Positions 45,880 through 58,750 are shown, counted from the first letter of the stretch. The stretch: DNA of 64,000 nt from Delphinapterus leucas (GCF_002288925.2 NW_022098001.1:1831205-1895204); one strand, 5' to 3'. Made by a program: numbers and translations. The notes: generated by a model not told the origin, from the letters alone.

Positions 45880-46560
45880 AACAAAACCCAGAAAGAATCT
45901 CTCCTTCAATCTCTCCTCACTCTCAATGTCCACTCAGTCTTCAAATAATATCAAATCTACCTTCTAAATATTTCTATCATATGTCTTCTCTTTTCCATGT
46001 CCATTACCACTACCAAGTTTACACCCTATTTATTTCCCACCTCAGAGACCACAAGGGCCTCCTAACTGGTTTCACTGTTTTAGTCTTACCTCTTCAGTAA
46101 CCTCCACATTGCAATTAGAATTTCCTTGTAAAACTTAAATCTGACATCATTCCCCTGATTAAAATCTCCACAAACTCTTTGTATCCCAACAATACTGAAC
46201 CACTTGAATATTCTCTCAAAGATATCGATAATATAATCTCATGCTTCTGCTGCTGCAGTGCTCCTTCCTCTCCCTGTCCCACATTCTATGCCCAGCTAAA
46301 TTCAACCCAGGCATCACCAAGGAACCCTTCCTTGAGCTATTCCGTGACTGCCCCGCTCTGAATTAGAACTGTATGAGCCTCTTAAGTGCTTCCTTATCAC
46401 TGTGTAAACACCTATAACACTGTATGTATCATGCTGAATTTTCAATAACAGTTGACTTGGCTATCTCCCACATTTATTTCTGAGCAACCTATGGGCAAGA
46501 ATCTGTCTTTGAACTTTGTATTCTCAACAGCTATTGCAGTATCTAATAATAGACATTATT
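45880..46560 (+). repeat. LINE-2 3' region, diverged
   Basis: Segments AGGGCCTCCTAACTGGTTTC, GACATCATTCCCCTGATTAAA, GGAACCCTTCCTTGAGCTAT and a decayed terminus near 46530 follow the L2 3' order. Confidence 0.6.
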
Positions 46561-46936
46561 TAAATGTGAAACACTTTTCTTCTGGGAACTCTTCTATACT
46601 GCTTCTCTGAGGGGTAGTACTCAAACACATGGACGTTTGAGTCTCCATTAGGATTTGAGTCCTATTAGTCTCTCTAATACAATGTTTTGTCTCTGTCTAT
46701 GGTCCTCAAAATTAACTTTAAGAAAGTTTCCTTCGTTTCTATACTATAAATATAAAAGTACATAACTATTTATAAAATATAAATATATTTAAAATACATT
46801 ATAAGATATAAATATATATCTCATATATATAGTGTAGAGCATAATAAAGACTTCTATAGGATGAGAAAAGAAGTTGCAAAATATTTTCAGTAAAAAATAA
46901 TCTTAGAAAACTTTAAGTTAAAAAATATTTAAACCA

Positions 46937-47254
46937 TCAAATGCAGACGTAGAGAATGAGGATACGGGGAGGGGGAAGGGTAAGCTGGGACGAAGTGAGA
47001 GAGTGGCATGGACATATATACACTACCAAATGTAAAATAGATAGCTAGTGGGAAGCAGCCGCATAGCACAGGGAGATCAGCTCTGTGCTTTGTGACTACC
47101 TACAGGGGTGGGATAGGGAGGGTGGGAGGGAGACGCAAGAGGGAGGAGATATGGGGATATATGTATACATATAGCTGATTCACTTTGTTATACAGCAGAA
47201 ACTAACACAATATTATAAAGCAATTATACTCCAATAAAGATGTTAAAAATAAAT
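46937..47254 (+). mobile_element. L1 3' end, 5'-truncated
   Basis: It starts TCAAATGCAGACGTAGAG and ends AATAAAGATGTTAAAAATAA. Target duplications ATATTTAAACCA lie at 46925-46936 and 47255-47266. Confidence 0.9.
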
Positions 47255-47309
47255 ATATTTAAACCAGTTTCTTACTAAAGTAATTCTGAGAGACCTTTTT
47301 TTGCTTGGG

Positions 47310-47434
47310 TTAGATTCATTAAGGTTTAATTTACCTGCAGTAAAATTTACCCTTTTTAAATGTATAGTTCTACCATTTTTGACAAATGTACGCAGTTGTC
47401 TAACCACTCCGTGACCAAGATATAGGACATTTTC
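47310..47434 (-). mobile_element. Old L1, 3' part left of a nested insertion
   Basis: The phrase TAAAATTTACCCTTTTTAAATG and the following ATGTACGCAGTTGTCTAACC belong to the 3' UTR of old mammalian L1 in reverse. The element continues at 48448 after a younger L1 insertion. Confidence 0.7.
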
Positions 47435-47752
47435 CAGAATAGCTATCATCAAAGAGACCACAAATAACAAATGTTGGGGAGAAAAGGGAACCCTAGTACA
47501 CTGTTTGTGGGAATGTAAATTGGTGCAGCCACTATGGAAAACAGTATGGAGAGTCCTCAAAAAACTAAAAATAGAACTACATTGTGATCCAGCAATTCCA
47601 CTTCTAGGTATATATTCGAAGAAAATGAGAACACTAACTCAAAAAGATACATGCACCCCAGTGTTCATAGCAGCATTATTTACAATACCCAACATATAGA
47701 AAAACCTAAGTGTCCATTAACAGATGAATGGGTAAAGAAGATAGGTGATATG

Positions 47753-47755
<3 letters not shown>

Positions 47756-47787
<32 letters not shown>
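47756..47787 (+). repeat. (AC)n microsatellite inside L1
   Basis: A 32-bp AC run grows out of the GTATAC sequence found at this place in L1 ORF2. Confidence 0.95.
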
Positions 47788-47789
<2 letters not shown>

Positions 47790-48143
47790 CTTGGAATATT
47801 ACTCAGCCGTAAAAAAATGAATGAAATTTTACCATTTGTAACATTGATACCCTAGAGGGTGTTATGCTAAGTGAAATAAGAGAGAGAAAGACAAATACTG
47901 TATGATATCACTTACATGTGGAATCTAAAAAATAAAACAAACAAATAGATAAAACAGACTTACAGATATAGGGAACAAACTAATGATTACCAGTGGAAAG
48001 ACGGAAAGGGGATTAAGAGGTACAAACTACCATTTATAAAATAAATACATAAGCTATAAGGACACATGGTACAGCACAGGGAATATAGTCAATATTTTAT
48101 AACAATTTTAAATGGAGTATAATCTGTAAAAACATTGAATCAG

Positions 48144-48362
48144 GGCTTCCCTGGTGGCGTAGTGGTTGAGAGTCCGCCTGCCGATGCAGGGGACACGGGT
48201 TCGTGCCCCGGTCCGGGAGGATCCCACATGCCACGGAGCGGCTGGGCCCATGAGCCATGGCCGCTGAGCCTGCGCGTCCGGAGCCTGTGCTCCGCAACGG
48301 GAGAGGCCACAGCAGTGAGAGGCCCGCGTACCGCAAAAAACAAACAAACAAACAAACAAAAA
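48144..48362 (+). mobile_element. CHR SINE, young form, best preserved
   Basis: It starts GGCTTCCCTGGTGGCGTAG and has an A-box-like GGCGTAGTGGTTG and B-box-like GGGTTCGTGCC, the internal RNA polymerase III promoter of a tRNA-derived SINE. The tail is (CAAA)n. Target duplications AAAAACATTGAATCAG (48128-48143 and 48363-48378) flank it. Confidence 0.96.
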
Positions 48363-48447
48363 AAAAACATTGAATCAGTGTGGTTTATACCTGAAACTAA
48401 TATAGTATTGTAAAGCAACTATGCTTCAATTTAAAAAAAAAATTTTA

Positions 48448-49905
48448 AAGATATAGAACATTCTTATAACTCCAAAAAGTTCTTCCATCTGTATTGCAGT
48501 CATTCCCTTCCCCCCAGCCTCAGCCCATGGCAAACACTAATCTGATTTCTGTCTCTATAATTTTGTCCTTTTCAGGATGGCATATAATCATACAGTTTGT
48601 AGCATTTTGTGTCTGATTTCTTTTACCTAACATAATGTTTTTAGATTCATCTTGATGTTGCATGTATCATGCATGTAATTAATTCCTTTTTATTGCTGAG
48701 TGGTATTAAATTGCATACATGTACCACAACTTGTTTATCCTTTCAGTGATTGGTGGGTTGTTTACAGTTTTTATAGCATTAGGAACAGCACTGCTATGAA
48801 TATTTGTGAACAGGTCTTTGTGTGGACATATATTTTTATTCCTCTTTGAGAGACATTGCTTGGTCATATGGTAATTGTTTGAAAAGAGTATATAGCCTTT
48901 TCAAGCAGTTGAAAACAGTTGAAAATTAAATTTCCCCATTGGATTGCTTTTGTCAAAAATCAACTAGACTATCCTGTTCTATTTATTTATGTGTTTATCT
49001 GTAGGCCAATGCCACACTGATTACTATAGCTTTATAGCTTTATGATCTTGAAATCAAGTCGTTGAGTCCCCCAGTTTTGTTCTTTTCCAGAATGATTTTG
49101 GCTACTCTGGATCCTTTGCATTGCCATAAAAATTTTAAAATCAGCTTGTTAATTCTAAAGAAAAGTCTGTTGGGATTTAGTTGGGATTTTGTTTAATCTA
49201 GAGGTAAATTTTGGGAGAATTGACATCTTAACAATATTGAGCTTCCAATCCATGAATTTGGTATTATTTGGGTGTTCTTTAACTTCTTTAATGTCTTGTA
49301 GTTTTCAGCATACAAATAAGTTACATTTTTAAAAGATATGTCCCAAAGTGTTTTATGTTTTTATGCTATTGTAAATGACTTCTTTTAATTTAAAATTGCA
49401 ATTGTTTGTTACTAGTATTTAGAAATATAATTGATATCCTATCTGCAGGTCTACTGTACTCACTTATTAGTTCTAGTGACTTTTTTGTAGACTCTGTAGG
49501 ATTTTCTAAATTGACAATCATGTCATCTATGAATAAAGAAAGTTTTACTTCTTACTTTCTGATCTGGATGAATTGTATTTGTTTTTCCTGTTCGGTTTCA
49601 CTGGCTGGAATCTCCAGGACAGTGCTGAACAGAAGTAGTGAAGGGAACATCCTTACCTTGTGGTGATTTTAGGGAGAGAACATTCATTCTTTCACCATTA
49701 AATATGATAGGTAACTCTAGGTTTTTTGTAAATTCCCTTTATCAGGTTGAAGGAGTCCCCTTCTATTCTTAGTTTGCTGAGAAATTTTATCATGACTGGA
49801 TGTTGAATTTTGTCAAATTATTTTTTCATAGCTATTGAAAAGATCATATTGGTTTTCTTTTTCAGGCCATTAATGTTGTTAACTCTCATATCCTTTATAA
49901 GGTAT
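48448..49905 (-). mobile_element. Old L1, continued (3' UTR and ORF2 remnant)
   Basis: Reverse-strand ORF2 can be followed: the region around the reverse-transcriptase active site lies near 49515-49530 (plus strand ATCATGTCATCTATGAATA). Further N-terminal RT sequence runs to about 49905. It is far more diverged than L1 copies A and B and has no long open frame on its coding strand. Confidence 0.8.
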
Positions 49906-51714
49906 GTGTTAAATCCCCAAGAGGAACAATGATACAGATTTCAACCACAGAGCCCTCTTTTTCATTGAATATTTTTTAGAACTAATGACCTATGGAACAT
50001 ACTGGGAAATGCTAATATAGAAAATAAATGTATAACATGGACATAATCCTTTTTAGACCCATAGGATTATTAATAAGAGGTAACCAAGATAATGTAGAGA
50101 AAGCACTTAGCTTAATGCCAAGCACATAATAAATGCTCAAGAAATATTCAAAATTAAAAACTAATTCATATATTAATTTGAACATGAATTCTACATTTAT
50201 TGTATGCTTACTCTTTCAAAGTCACTGTTAGTGATATTACAAATATTAACATGAAAATTAAGATGCCTTGTTTAAAACATGATTAAGTTACTTTGGGTTT
50301 TTTTTTACCTGATAAGGAAAATGATGTACATTCTGTCAGAATTATAAAGAGCAGTTGTTTTCACAGCTCAGATTCACCAGATTTTAACCTTACCCTGCAG
50401 AGAAGCCTGACTGAATTAAAAGGTGTTCCTCAACACCAACATGCTTAGTATTTTAAATGATTTTACAGGTTGGAAATAGCTTTTATGAAATTCCTTCCAT
50501 GTGCCCATTATGCACGTAGGAAGGCTTCAACGGTGTGAGAAATCGTGGAGATCAACATCTGGGTTTAAGGGTCACTTGTTCCAAAGGGAGTACAAACATT
50601 TCTGTGGACTCATGGAAAGCAGGTTATAATTGTTGAAAACACATACACACACACAATAGTCAATGCAGCCTTACCTTATATTTTATTTTGACTTGGAGAG
50701 TCCCAAACTTATTGTCTGTGCTAGTGTTATGTAGCCACAGATAATTTATTGATCTATCACAGACTGAGTTTTAATTTGCCTGGTGTGAAGGGCTTGTTCG
50801 TTTTAGTATAAGAATTCTAAGGAGAGAAGAAGAACCAGACAATTGGAAGTGACACACCAAATATCTCTTTCCTGTTACATGTTTTGCTTTACAACTAAGT
50901 AATTACAGGGATCTAATGATTTGCTGTCCCTGGGACAATAGTTTCCTGACCTTTCAGATAGCAGTTTATAATAATGCTTATATGTGGGTTTGATATTGCA
51001 TGTTATTAAAAGAATCAGCAGGTCTAGACTGGAGTTTATTTTTTAAGTATATGGTAATGATGTGCTGTATCCCAAACAGAAGGGCATGCATGCCTACCTC
51101 AAAGCAGGAATAATTGGGTACCAGGAAGGAGCCATACTGCCTTTGCTATTCGGAAGGGAGGGAGGGTAGTGATGAAGAGAAAAGATTTGTCAGGGCTTCA
51201 TCCCCTAGTTCTGGGAATGCATAAAGGAAACGTTATTTGGATCAATAAACATCTATGTACTTGTTCTGATTCTGCCTCGGAGTGATCATAAAGGCCAGGA
51301 GACCAGCCTTAAAATCAGGAAACCTAGGTTCAAGTCCCACTAATGCCACTTATTTTAGAAAATTTACTAATTTCTCTAAGCTTTCTCATTTGTAAAATTC
51401 TCATCTTCATCAATCTTAACTCATAGTTTTATGGTAAAACTACAAAGGTGACCTGCAAAATATTTTATAAGCTACAAAGCACTATAATATTGCTATCTCT
51501 TGCTCAAATGCAAGAACTTAGAAATAATTGCTGTGGTCATTTTTAATAACATTCAAAGAAAGAAAAAGGGCCAAATTGTTTTTTTGTTTTGAGGTGTTTT
51601 TTTTTAATCCATGGTCTGTAAATGACTATAAATCTATTTCTTTGAAATATGTATCAATATTTTCTGAGTTATGTAGTTGATGTTATGAATCTATAGCTTC
51701 TTTTTTTTGAATTT
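49906..51714. other. Intergenic, mostly unique
   Basis: A MIR lies at about 51295-51495 (CAGGAAACCTAGGTTCAAGTC). Nothing else recognised; no exon. Confidence 0.5.
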
Positions 51715-52047
51715 TTGAATTTTATTTTATTTTTTTATATAGCAGGTTCTTATTAGTCATCAATTTTATACACATCAGTGTATACATGTCAATCCCAATC
51801 GCCCAATTCAGCACACCACCACCACCACCCCCCACTGCTTTCTCCCCTTGGTGTCCATATGTTTGTTCTCTACATCTGTGTCTCAACTTCTGCCCTGCAA
51901 ACTGGTTCATCTGTACCATTTTACTAGGTTCCACATACATGCATTAATATACGATATTTGTTTTTGTCTTTCTGACTTACTTCACTCTGTATGACAGTCT
52001 CTAGATCCATGCACGTCTCAACAATTGACATCTCAACAAATGACTCA
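51715..52047 (-). mobile_element. L1 3' end, 5'-truncated
   Basis: T-rich tail, then ATAGCAGGTTCTTATTAGTC and the same 3' UTR as L1 copy B, ending in the last codons of ORF2. Clearly the same subfamily as copy B. Confidence 0.92.
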
Positions 52048-52485
52048 ATAACATTGTTATTTTCCATCCTTGTAGTTATTTGCACTTATAATCTAGCCCA
52101 TTAATATCTGGCAAGTCTCCCCGGGTCTTGAAAATAGTTATTATTTAGTGGCCTGTGATCACGACCTCAGTTAATTCCTTAAGAAACATAGAAGAAAGAA
52201 TTGGAATTTATAAATTAGAAACCTCTCAGTTTAAAAAAATATCTATTTCCTCATATATTTCAATGTCATCTTTGGTCTTTCATCCTTGTAGCTACCTAAG
52301 TGATCAGGTCACAAATGAGTTTGTCTAAAACAGAGGTTAAAAGTAAGTATTAACACTTCAATCTAATCATTAGTGTAGTTGCAATATTCTTTTTATTTCT
52401 CATACTTAATATGTTTAATCAACATCTTTCTATGTCTTTTATTTTTCTGTGTAATTTTAGTGTATTTCTTTTGGCATCTCATTTG

Positions 52486-52616
52486 TTTTTGGGTTTTTTT
52501 GCCCGCGCCATGTGACATGCAGCATGTGGGATCTTAGTTCCCTAACCAGGGATCAAACCCGTGCCCCCTGCATTGGGAGCACGGAGTCTTATCCACTGGA
52601 CCACCAGGGAAGTCCC
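52486..52616 (-). mobile_element. Short CHR-type SINE
   Basis: T-rich tail, GCATGTGGGATCTTAGTTCC, and inverted head ending CCACCAGGGAAGTCCC. Target duplications TGGCATCTCATTTG at 52472-52485 and 52617-52630 are perfect. Confidence 0.95.
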
Positions 52617-52630
52617 TGGCATCTCATTTG

Positions 52631-53476
52631 AATCCTACAAGAATATCCTAATATACATTCAGTAGTCTTTAAAAACATTATTCCCTATGGACATCTTAGG
52701 GACAGAGCCTTTTGAGTCTCTTTTAATGTTAGCTTCCAAGTACCATTATACTCCATGCCTGATTTCATGTATGAATATAAAATTCATAATTCTGTGTTCA
52801 TCTGATTTCTAAGTAAATGCTTTTAAAGTGTTGCTATATTTTTAAAAGTACTGTCATCAGAGCATTTCTATTGACCTCATGAAGCATTGACCCTTTTCAT
52901 TGAATTAAGAACTCTTTAAGTAGGGTTCTCCTGAATTTATAAATATTATCTTAAGAAGATGCTTTACCAATCTCTTAAAACAGAGAACTACTTTTTGACT
53001 ACCATGTTATTACATGCTGGGCATACAAAATTTTATATTTTTATTGCATAGTCGTGGATTTTAAAATTTAATAGTGAAATTTAATTAAATGACAGTGCAT
53101 GGTTTCTATTAATGTTTTGGATAACTCATCTGATCAGTGAGATATTCTTAGACAAATGTTTTTATTTTTATTATGCCATATTAAAATGGTTAATGGTTAA
53201 CTATAAGACGTATGCCAAAGGTTTCATCTAATAAATGTCTCACATAATTTCATTTGCTTTTGGTAAATGTGGCCACTCTTTCACTCTGTGTAATCTTTTA
53301 GTTTTATTTCCTGTTTCATCAACATTATGATCATAGTCAGTTTCAGGATTCTTACATTTTTTTCTCCATTGTTTCATTCTCCACATAAATTCCAAGGTAA
53401 AGAAAGGATGCTTTACTCTTAAGTTTTTCCATTTAGAAATATATTGGTCACAAATATTAAACAATCTAATCAAAAT
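52631..53476. other. Intergenic, nothing recognised
   Basis: AT-rich sequence without an identifiable repeat or exon. The open piece at 53240-53482 on the minus strand has a frame of ordinary composition and no motif that I recognise. Confidence 0.45.
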
Positions 53477-53489
53477 CACCATGAAATGG

Positions 53490-53809
53490 GGACTTCCCCG
53501 CTGGCGCAGTGGTTAGGAATCCGCCTGCCAAAGCAGGGGACATGGGTTCCAGCCCTGGTCCGGGAAGATCCCACATGCTGCAGAGCAACTAAGCCCATGA
53601 ACCACAACTAAGCCCGTGAGCCCACGTGCCACAACTACTGAGCCCGTGCGCCCAGAGGCCATGCTCTGCAGCAAGAGAAACCACTGCAATGAGAAACCCG
53701 CGCACCACAACGAAGAGTAGCTGCCGCTCGCCGCAACTAGAAAAAGCCCAGGCACAGCAACGAAGACCCAAGGCAGCCAAAAATAAATAAATTTATATTA
53801 AAAAAAAAA
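53490..53809 (+). mobile_element. CHR SINE, long form
   Basis: It starts GGACTTCCCCGCTGGCGCAG and ends AATAAATAAATTTATATTAAAAAAAAA. Target duplications CACCATGAAATGG lie at 53477-53489 and 53810-53822. Confidence 0.96.
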
Positions 53810-54104
53810 CACCATGAAATGGTAATAACAGAAGAGATGTTGCAGGTATTACACAGGCTTAGAAATTTCAAGGAATAATTAATGTAGCCAATAAATAGCA
53901 GAACTGGTACTCAAATCCGGGCTATTAAACTCTGAGACCTAAGCTTGAATTCTCTCCTTGACTTCTCAAAAAGGAACCCTTATTCTTTTCTCATCACATA
54001 TGTAATATATGTTCACTTGAAACCTTAGACATTGAAAAGGCAAAAGAAAGAAAATAACAGTAAATCATAACCACTGTTAGTGTCATGGTATATACCCTTC
54101 CTGA

Positions 54105-54251
54105 TCTGTGCTGCCCAGTATGGTAGACACTAGCCACATGTGGTATTTAAAATTAAATAAAGTTAAAAATTCAGTTCCTCGGTTGCCCTAGCCACACTTC
54201 AAGCGCTCAGCAGCCACAAGCAGCTAGAGACTATTGTACTGGTCAGCAGAG
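54105..54251. mobile_element. hAT-type MITE
   Basis: Termini CTGTGCTGCCCAGTATGGTAG and CTATTGTACTGGTCAGCAGAG are imperfect inverted repeats. Internal phrases AGCCACATGTGGTA and CAAGCGCTCAGCAGCCACA fit a common mammalian hAT MITE of unresolved name. Confidence 0.6.
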
Positions 54252-55420
54252 ATTCAGAACATTTTCTTCATCATGGGACATTCATACACAGTGCTGTAAA
54301 TGTAGACGTTTTTCATGCATGAGAAAGTGCATACACACACGTACACAGAGGTTCACATATAAATTCATATTTTTAAAATACATATTGGTTATACTTTATA
54401 TAATATTTATAATCTGACTTTTTTCACTGAACACATGTAAATATTTCCCATGTTAATATATGTAACCTGCATAATAATTTTAAAGTATGAATTGTTCATT
54501 GTAGCTATATACCATAATATATTTAATCAAGTTCTTCTTTTTATACTTTTAGATGATTAGCATTATTTTAATACGATATACAGTGCTACAGTGAACATTC
54601 CTGTATATGCAAATTTATACTTTTTTCTAATTATTTCTTTAGGATAAATCTCTAGAAGGGGGAATTTTTAGATAGAAAAAGTGTGTACAATTTTAAGGCA
54701 TTTGCTCTGAAGACCAAATTGACCTCCAGAAAAAAAAAAAAGCAATGTACATCTTCCCTAGTAGCGTGAGAAGTCACCTGTTACTCCCTACCCTTACTAA
54801 TGTAGCTGTTAGTTTATTTGCTTTTTAAGTTCATGAAGACTGCATTTACCTTATTTTTGGTCCATCAGTCTCCTCAGAAGTTTTATATTTAAGAAGGAGG
54901 ACACCAATTAAATAAGTTACATGGAGAAAAATGTATGAACTAAAGCCGGAAAAAGTTGAGATGAGTTTTAAATTATATATACATATATAATTATATATAA
55001 AATCATATGAATTAATAAAGTATATTAAATTATGTTATATATATAAATATATATATTTAATATATATATTAAATTATATGTTATATATATATATAAATCC
55101 TCACACATGTTAACACTTGCACTTAGGAAAATTTTCACTTAATACTTTAATAGGCACGTTATTATTTTCTGCAAAACGTATTAATTATGACAAATTTGCC
55201 ACTATACAGACCATTTTAAAACCACAATAATACATTCCAGGGTGTGTTATGCTGGAAAATTGCCATTCTAGGAAGAATGAAGTCACTTGGCCTTTAGGTT
55301 GGTGCGTCAGAATATGCTCAAGGAAAGTAATATCTAATGAGAAGGCATGTATTACAATAGCCACTTAATTATAATTCATTAAATTTTAGTTCCAATAACA
55401 CCTATTTATTCCATGAGATT
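54252..55420. other. Intergenic, AT-rich
   Basis: Contains an irregular (TA)n tract at about 54975-55100. No exon or clear repeat otherwise. Confidence 0.5.
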
Positions 55421-55427
55421 TTTTTTT

Positions 55428-55524
55428 TTGGCCGCGCCGCGCAGCATGCAGAACTTCCCCAACCAGGGTTCGAACCTGTGCCCCCTGCATTGGAAGTGTG
55501 GAGTCTTGACCACCAGGGAAGTCC
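55428..55524 (-). mobile_element. Short CHR-type SINE
   Basis: GGCCGCGCCGCGCAGCATGC, then the inverted head ending CACCAGGGAAGTCC. Target duplications TCCATGAGATTTTTTT at 55410-55425 and 55525-55540 flank it; the T-rich tail merges with the left duplication. Confidence 0.93.
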
Positions 55525-55540
55525 TCCATGAGATTTTTTT

Positions 55541-57726
55541 AAACATTGTGTTCTCTAACTGAAGGATTTTACTAGTCATTAAATTTATTTTCTTTAAAGT
55601 ACCAAAACTTAAAATATATACCATAAGCTATAAAACAAACCAGAAACAAAGTTCTTTCCTAATCGTGGTAGAATCTGACCAGCTGGTTCCAGTTCCCATG
55701 CCTGGTAACTGATGATCTGTGCCTTCTGAGCTCATATATACTCAGATTCTGTGTTTTATATCCATCCTATCATATGACCATAGGCAGTACTACTTCAATA
55801 CATTACATTAACTCAAATTAGTTTCTCAGATGATCTAATCATCACTCTAAAGCCCTGAGGGAATGGAACGCAAGACAGGTAAAGGTTGATGAGAAAATAG
55901 AGGCTAAAGACCATTGAAGGACAGACCTCTATAGCAGGAGTGGGCATTGTCAGGGTGGAGGAGGGGGATGGGTAAAAAAAGACAAATTAACATTTTTATA
56001 TTAAACTGGCCCACTTTGTGAGAACTAAATTGAAAAGCATTATAGTTTTGTTGACATTTAGTTTGGGAAGTTTGGGGCATAAGCTTAGATTTAGGGGAGC
56101 TTTGATGCAGAAAGGAAACACCAAGGTGGGAAAGAGAAAGTGTTTCTTAAACAAAGACAAAAGATCCTAATTATATTAATAAAACTATTTAGATCATTGA
56201 TATGTTAACTTCTAGGACTAAAGATGAAATTCATCATTTTACCAAAATAGATTTATTGTTTGGAGATTTAAATTACAGCTGAATCACTCTCATTGATGAT
56301 TAGAAGCTTAATCTCCAGAGTTGTTTTCTGATATATATCAATAGCAATCTGTTAGACAAATTATAAAGGATTCCAGAAATAGTAGTTATTGATTCAACAT
56401 GTATTTTTAAAAGCCTCTATACAATAAATAATTAGTAGCAATCTTGTAAGGTAGAAGGTACGTAGGGCACAGGTTTATAATTTATCATTTCTTTGACTTA
56501 TGGTTTATTTTACTGTTCTTGCTCCATTTGTGCTAATCTGTTATCTAAGTATAGCCTATGAAGCAACCCTGGAATGCTAACTAATTTTTCCATGTGCACT
56601 TAATTAGTGTGATTTCTAGAAGTTCCCACAGTGAATGTGATATACTTTTAAGTCACGCAATCTCTCAGAGGGAAGAAGTCATGGCAACATGCAATTGAGA
56701 ATAATTGGGATATGATTTCATGTTCTTATAATAATAATGCCATAAGTATATGATGAGGACATTAATATTAGATTCAGAATGTAAGAAGGGTATACTGCCC
56801 CTCCCAGTAATAAATCACTTAGAGAAATTTTTAGTTTATAAAAGTTTAATGCTTGAGAATAGCATATAAATTCTCCTCTGAGCTCTTTTTTTAAAACTTA
56901 AGTTAACAGTGTGCCTGATAAAGTTCCTTTGGGAAAATAAACTACCTGTAATTTAAAATTCTACAAATCCACAATTTTATTTAAATATATTTCTAAGAAA
57001 TTACCACTACAGAAACCTTTGTTCCTTTAAAAGGAATTGGAAGTAATTGAGAAAAATTTAACCTATCTTTATCTAGTTAACCAATTTTGGATAGGCAGTA
57101 AATTTCTTCATGAGACTGAGTAATTCAAGTAGTTACAAAGAACAGAGGTGCAAATACTTTGAGTACGTTATTAGGGGAGGAGGTGTTAGAAAAGGGATAA
57201 CCTTAAAGTCTTCAGAGAGAAGATGAGGCCTAAACAATTTTAAACAATGAATGAGAGGTTGTTATATAGATGTTAATGAAAACTAGTGAATACTGAGCTC
57301 TTACTATGTGTTAGACACTGTTCTAATTGCTCTATATGTATTAACTACTACTTTAATCCTCAAGAGTCTATGAGGTAAGAAATATTATTATCTTAATTTT
57401 ATGGAAAAAATAACTAGGGCATCTGGCTCAAAGACTCTCAGCTAGTAGACAGGAAAGCTAAAAGTCAATCCCAGAAAGTCTCTGAGTCTCTATTAGAGGC
57501 CGGGGGAGTGGCCTTCAGTCTGTGAGAATGGTCGAATTAATTAAAGCTCCTCACCTCTACCCCACTTAATCCTCATTTATACTTTCCACAATGCTTCATT
57601 TTCTACAACACCAATACTTTTCAATCTACTTTCTTTTAAAACTATCATGTATGGATAAACTGAAACTCCTTCAGAATTTTAGGAAAAGAAATTTTCCTCC
57701 TCAAAAACACTTTTCTTTTTTTATTA
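55541..57726. other. Intergenic, mainly unique
   Basis: A MIR on the minus strand lies at about 57285-57490 (GAGCTCTTACTATGTGTTAGAC). No exon. The remainder is AT-rich and unrecognised. Confidence 0.5.
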
Positions 57727-58108
57727 TTACTATTTTTTTAAATTTTTATACAATTTTAAAGGTTACTTTCCATTTACAGTTATTACAAAATGTTGGCTAC
57801 ATCCCCATGTTGTACAATACATCCTTGAGCCTATCTTACACCCAATAGTTTGTACCTCCCACTCTCCCACTATGTTGCCCCTCCCCCACGCTGGTAACCA
57901 CTAATTTGTTCTCTGTATCTGTGAGTCTGCTTCCTTTTTGTTATGTTCGCTAGTTTGTTGTATTTTTTTAGATTCCACATATAAGTGATATCATACAGTA
58001 TTTGTTTTCCTCTGTCTGACTCATTTCACTTAGCATAATGCCTTCCAACTCCATCCATGTTGCTGCAAATGGCAAATTTTCGTTCTTTTTATGGCTGAGT
58101 AGTATTCC

Positions 58109-58151
<43 letters not shown>

Positions 58152-58732
58152 ACCACATCTTTATCCATTCATCTTTTGATGGACACTTAGGTTGCTTCCA
58201 TATCTTGGCTATTGGAAGTAATGCTGCTATGAACACTGGGGTGCATGTATATTTTCGAATTTGTGTTCTTTGTTTTTTTCAGATATATACCCAGGAGTGG
58301 AATTGCCAGGTCACATGGTAGTTCTGTTTTTAGTTTTTTGAGAAAACTCCATACTGTTTTCTACAGTGGCTGTACCAATTTACATTCCCCCAACAGTGTA
58401 GGAAAGTTCCCTTTTCTCCACATCCTGGCCAACATTTGTTATTTGTGTTCTTTTTGATGATAGCCTTTCTGACAGTTGTGACGTTATATCTCATTGTGGT
58501 TTTGATTCACATTTTCCTGATGGTTAGCAATGTTGAGCATCTTTTCATGTGTTGGCCATCTGCATTTCCTCTTTGGAAAAATGTCTATTCAGTTCTTCTG
58601 CTCATTTTTTAATCAGGTGGTTTATTTTTTCGATGTTGAGTTGCATGAGCTATTATATACGTTGGATATTAATCCTTTATCAATCATATCATTTGCAAAT
58701 ATTTTCTCCCATTCAGTAGGTTGTATTTTTGA
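57721..58732 (-). mobile_element. L1 3' end, about 1 kb, 5'-truncated
   Basis: The T-rich tail is followed in reverse by the 3' UTR and ORF2 C-terminus (MEYYSAIKRTK encoded near 58090). Flanks AAACACTTTTCTTTTT (57705-57720) and AAACCCTTTTCTTTTT (58735-58750) are the target duplication with one mismatch. Different subfamily from copies A and B. It carries a (TG)n tract at 58111-58149. Confidence 0.9.
58111..58149 (+). repeat. (TG)n microsatellite inside L1
   Basis: A 39-bp TG run located at the same place in L1 ORF2 as the AC run at 47756-47787. Confidence 0.96.
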
Positions 58733-58750
58733 AAAACCCTTTTCTTTTTA

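Larger units (their letters stand above)
47435..48447 (+). mobile_element. L1 3' end inserted in an older L1
   Basis: It starts in ORF2 (ATAGCTATCATCAAAGAGAC), includes the GAAAAGGGAACCC and TTTGTGGGAATGTAAATTGG stretch, and ends in an A-rich tail. Flanks AGATATAGGACATTTT (47419-47434) and AGATATAGAACATTCT (48449-48464) are its target duplication with two mismatches. A CHR SINE interrupts it at 48144-48362. The open piece at 47505-47699 is decayed ORF2 C-terminus. Confidence 0.88.

Noticed and set aside
48144..48230. tRNA gene
   Set aside because: The A- and B-box-like sequences belong to the tRNA-derived head of a SINE and do not fold as a complete cloverleaf with a proper 3' acceptor stem.
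53240..53482. 80-codon minus-strand frame with ordinary composition
   Set aside because: No recognisable motif, no splice context and no neighbouring coding exon; it may be chance, though it is less repeat-like than the others.
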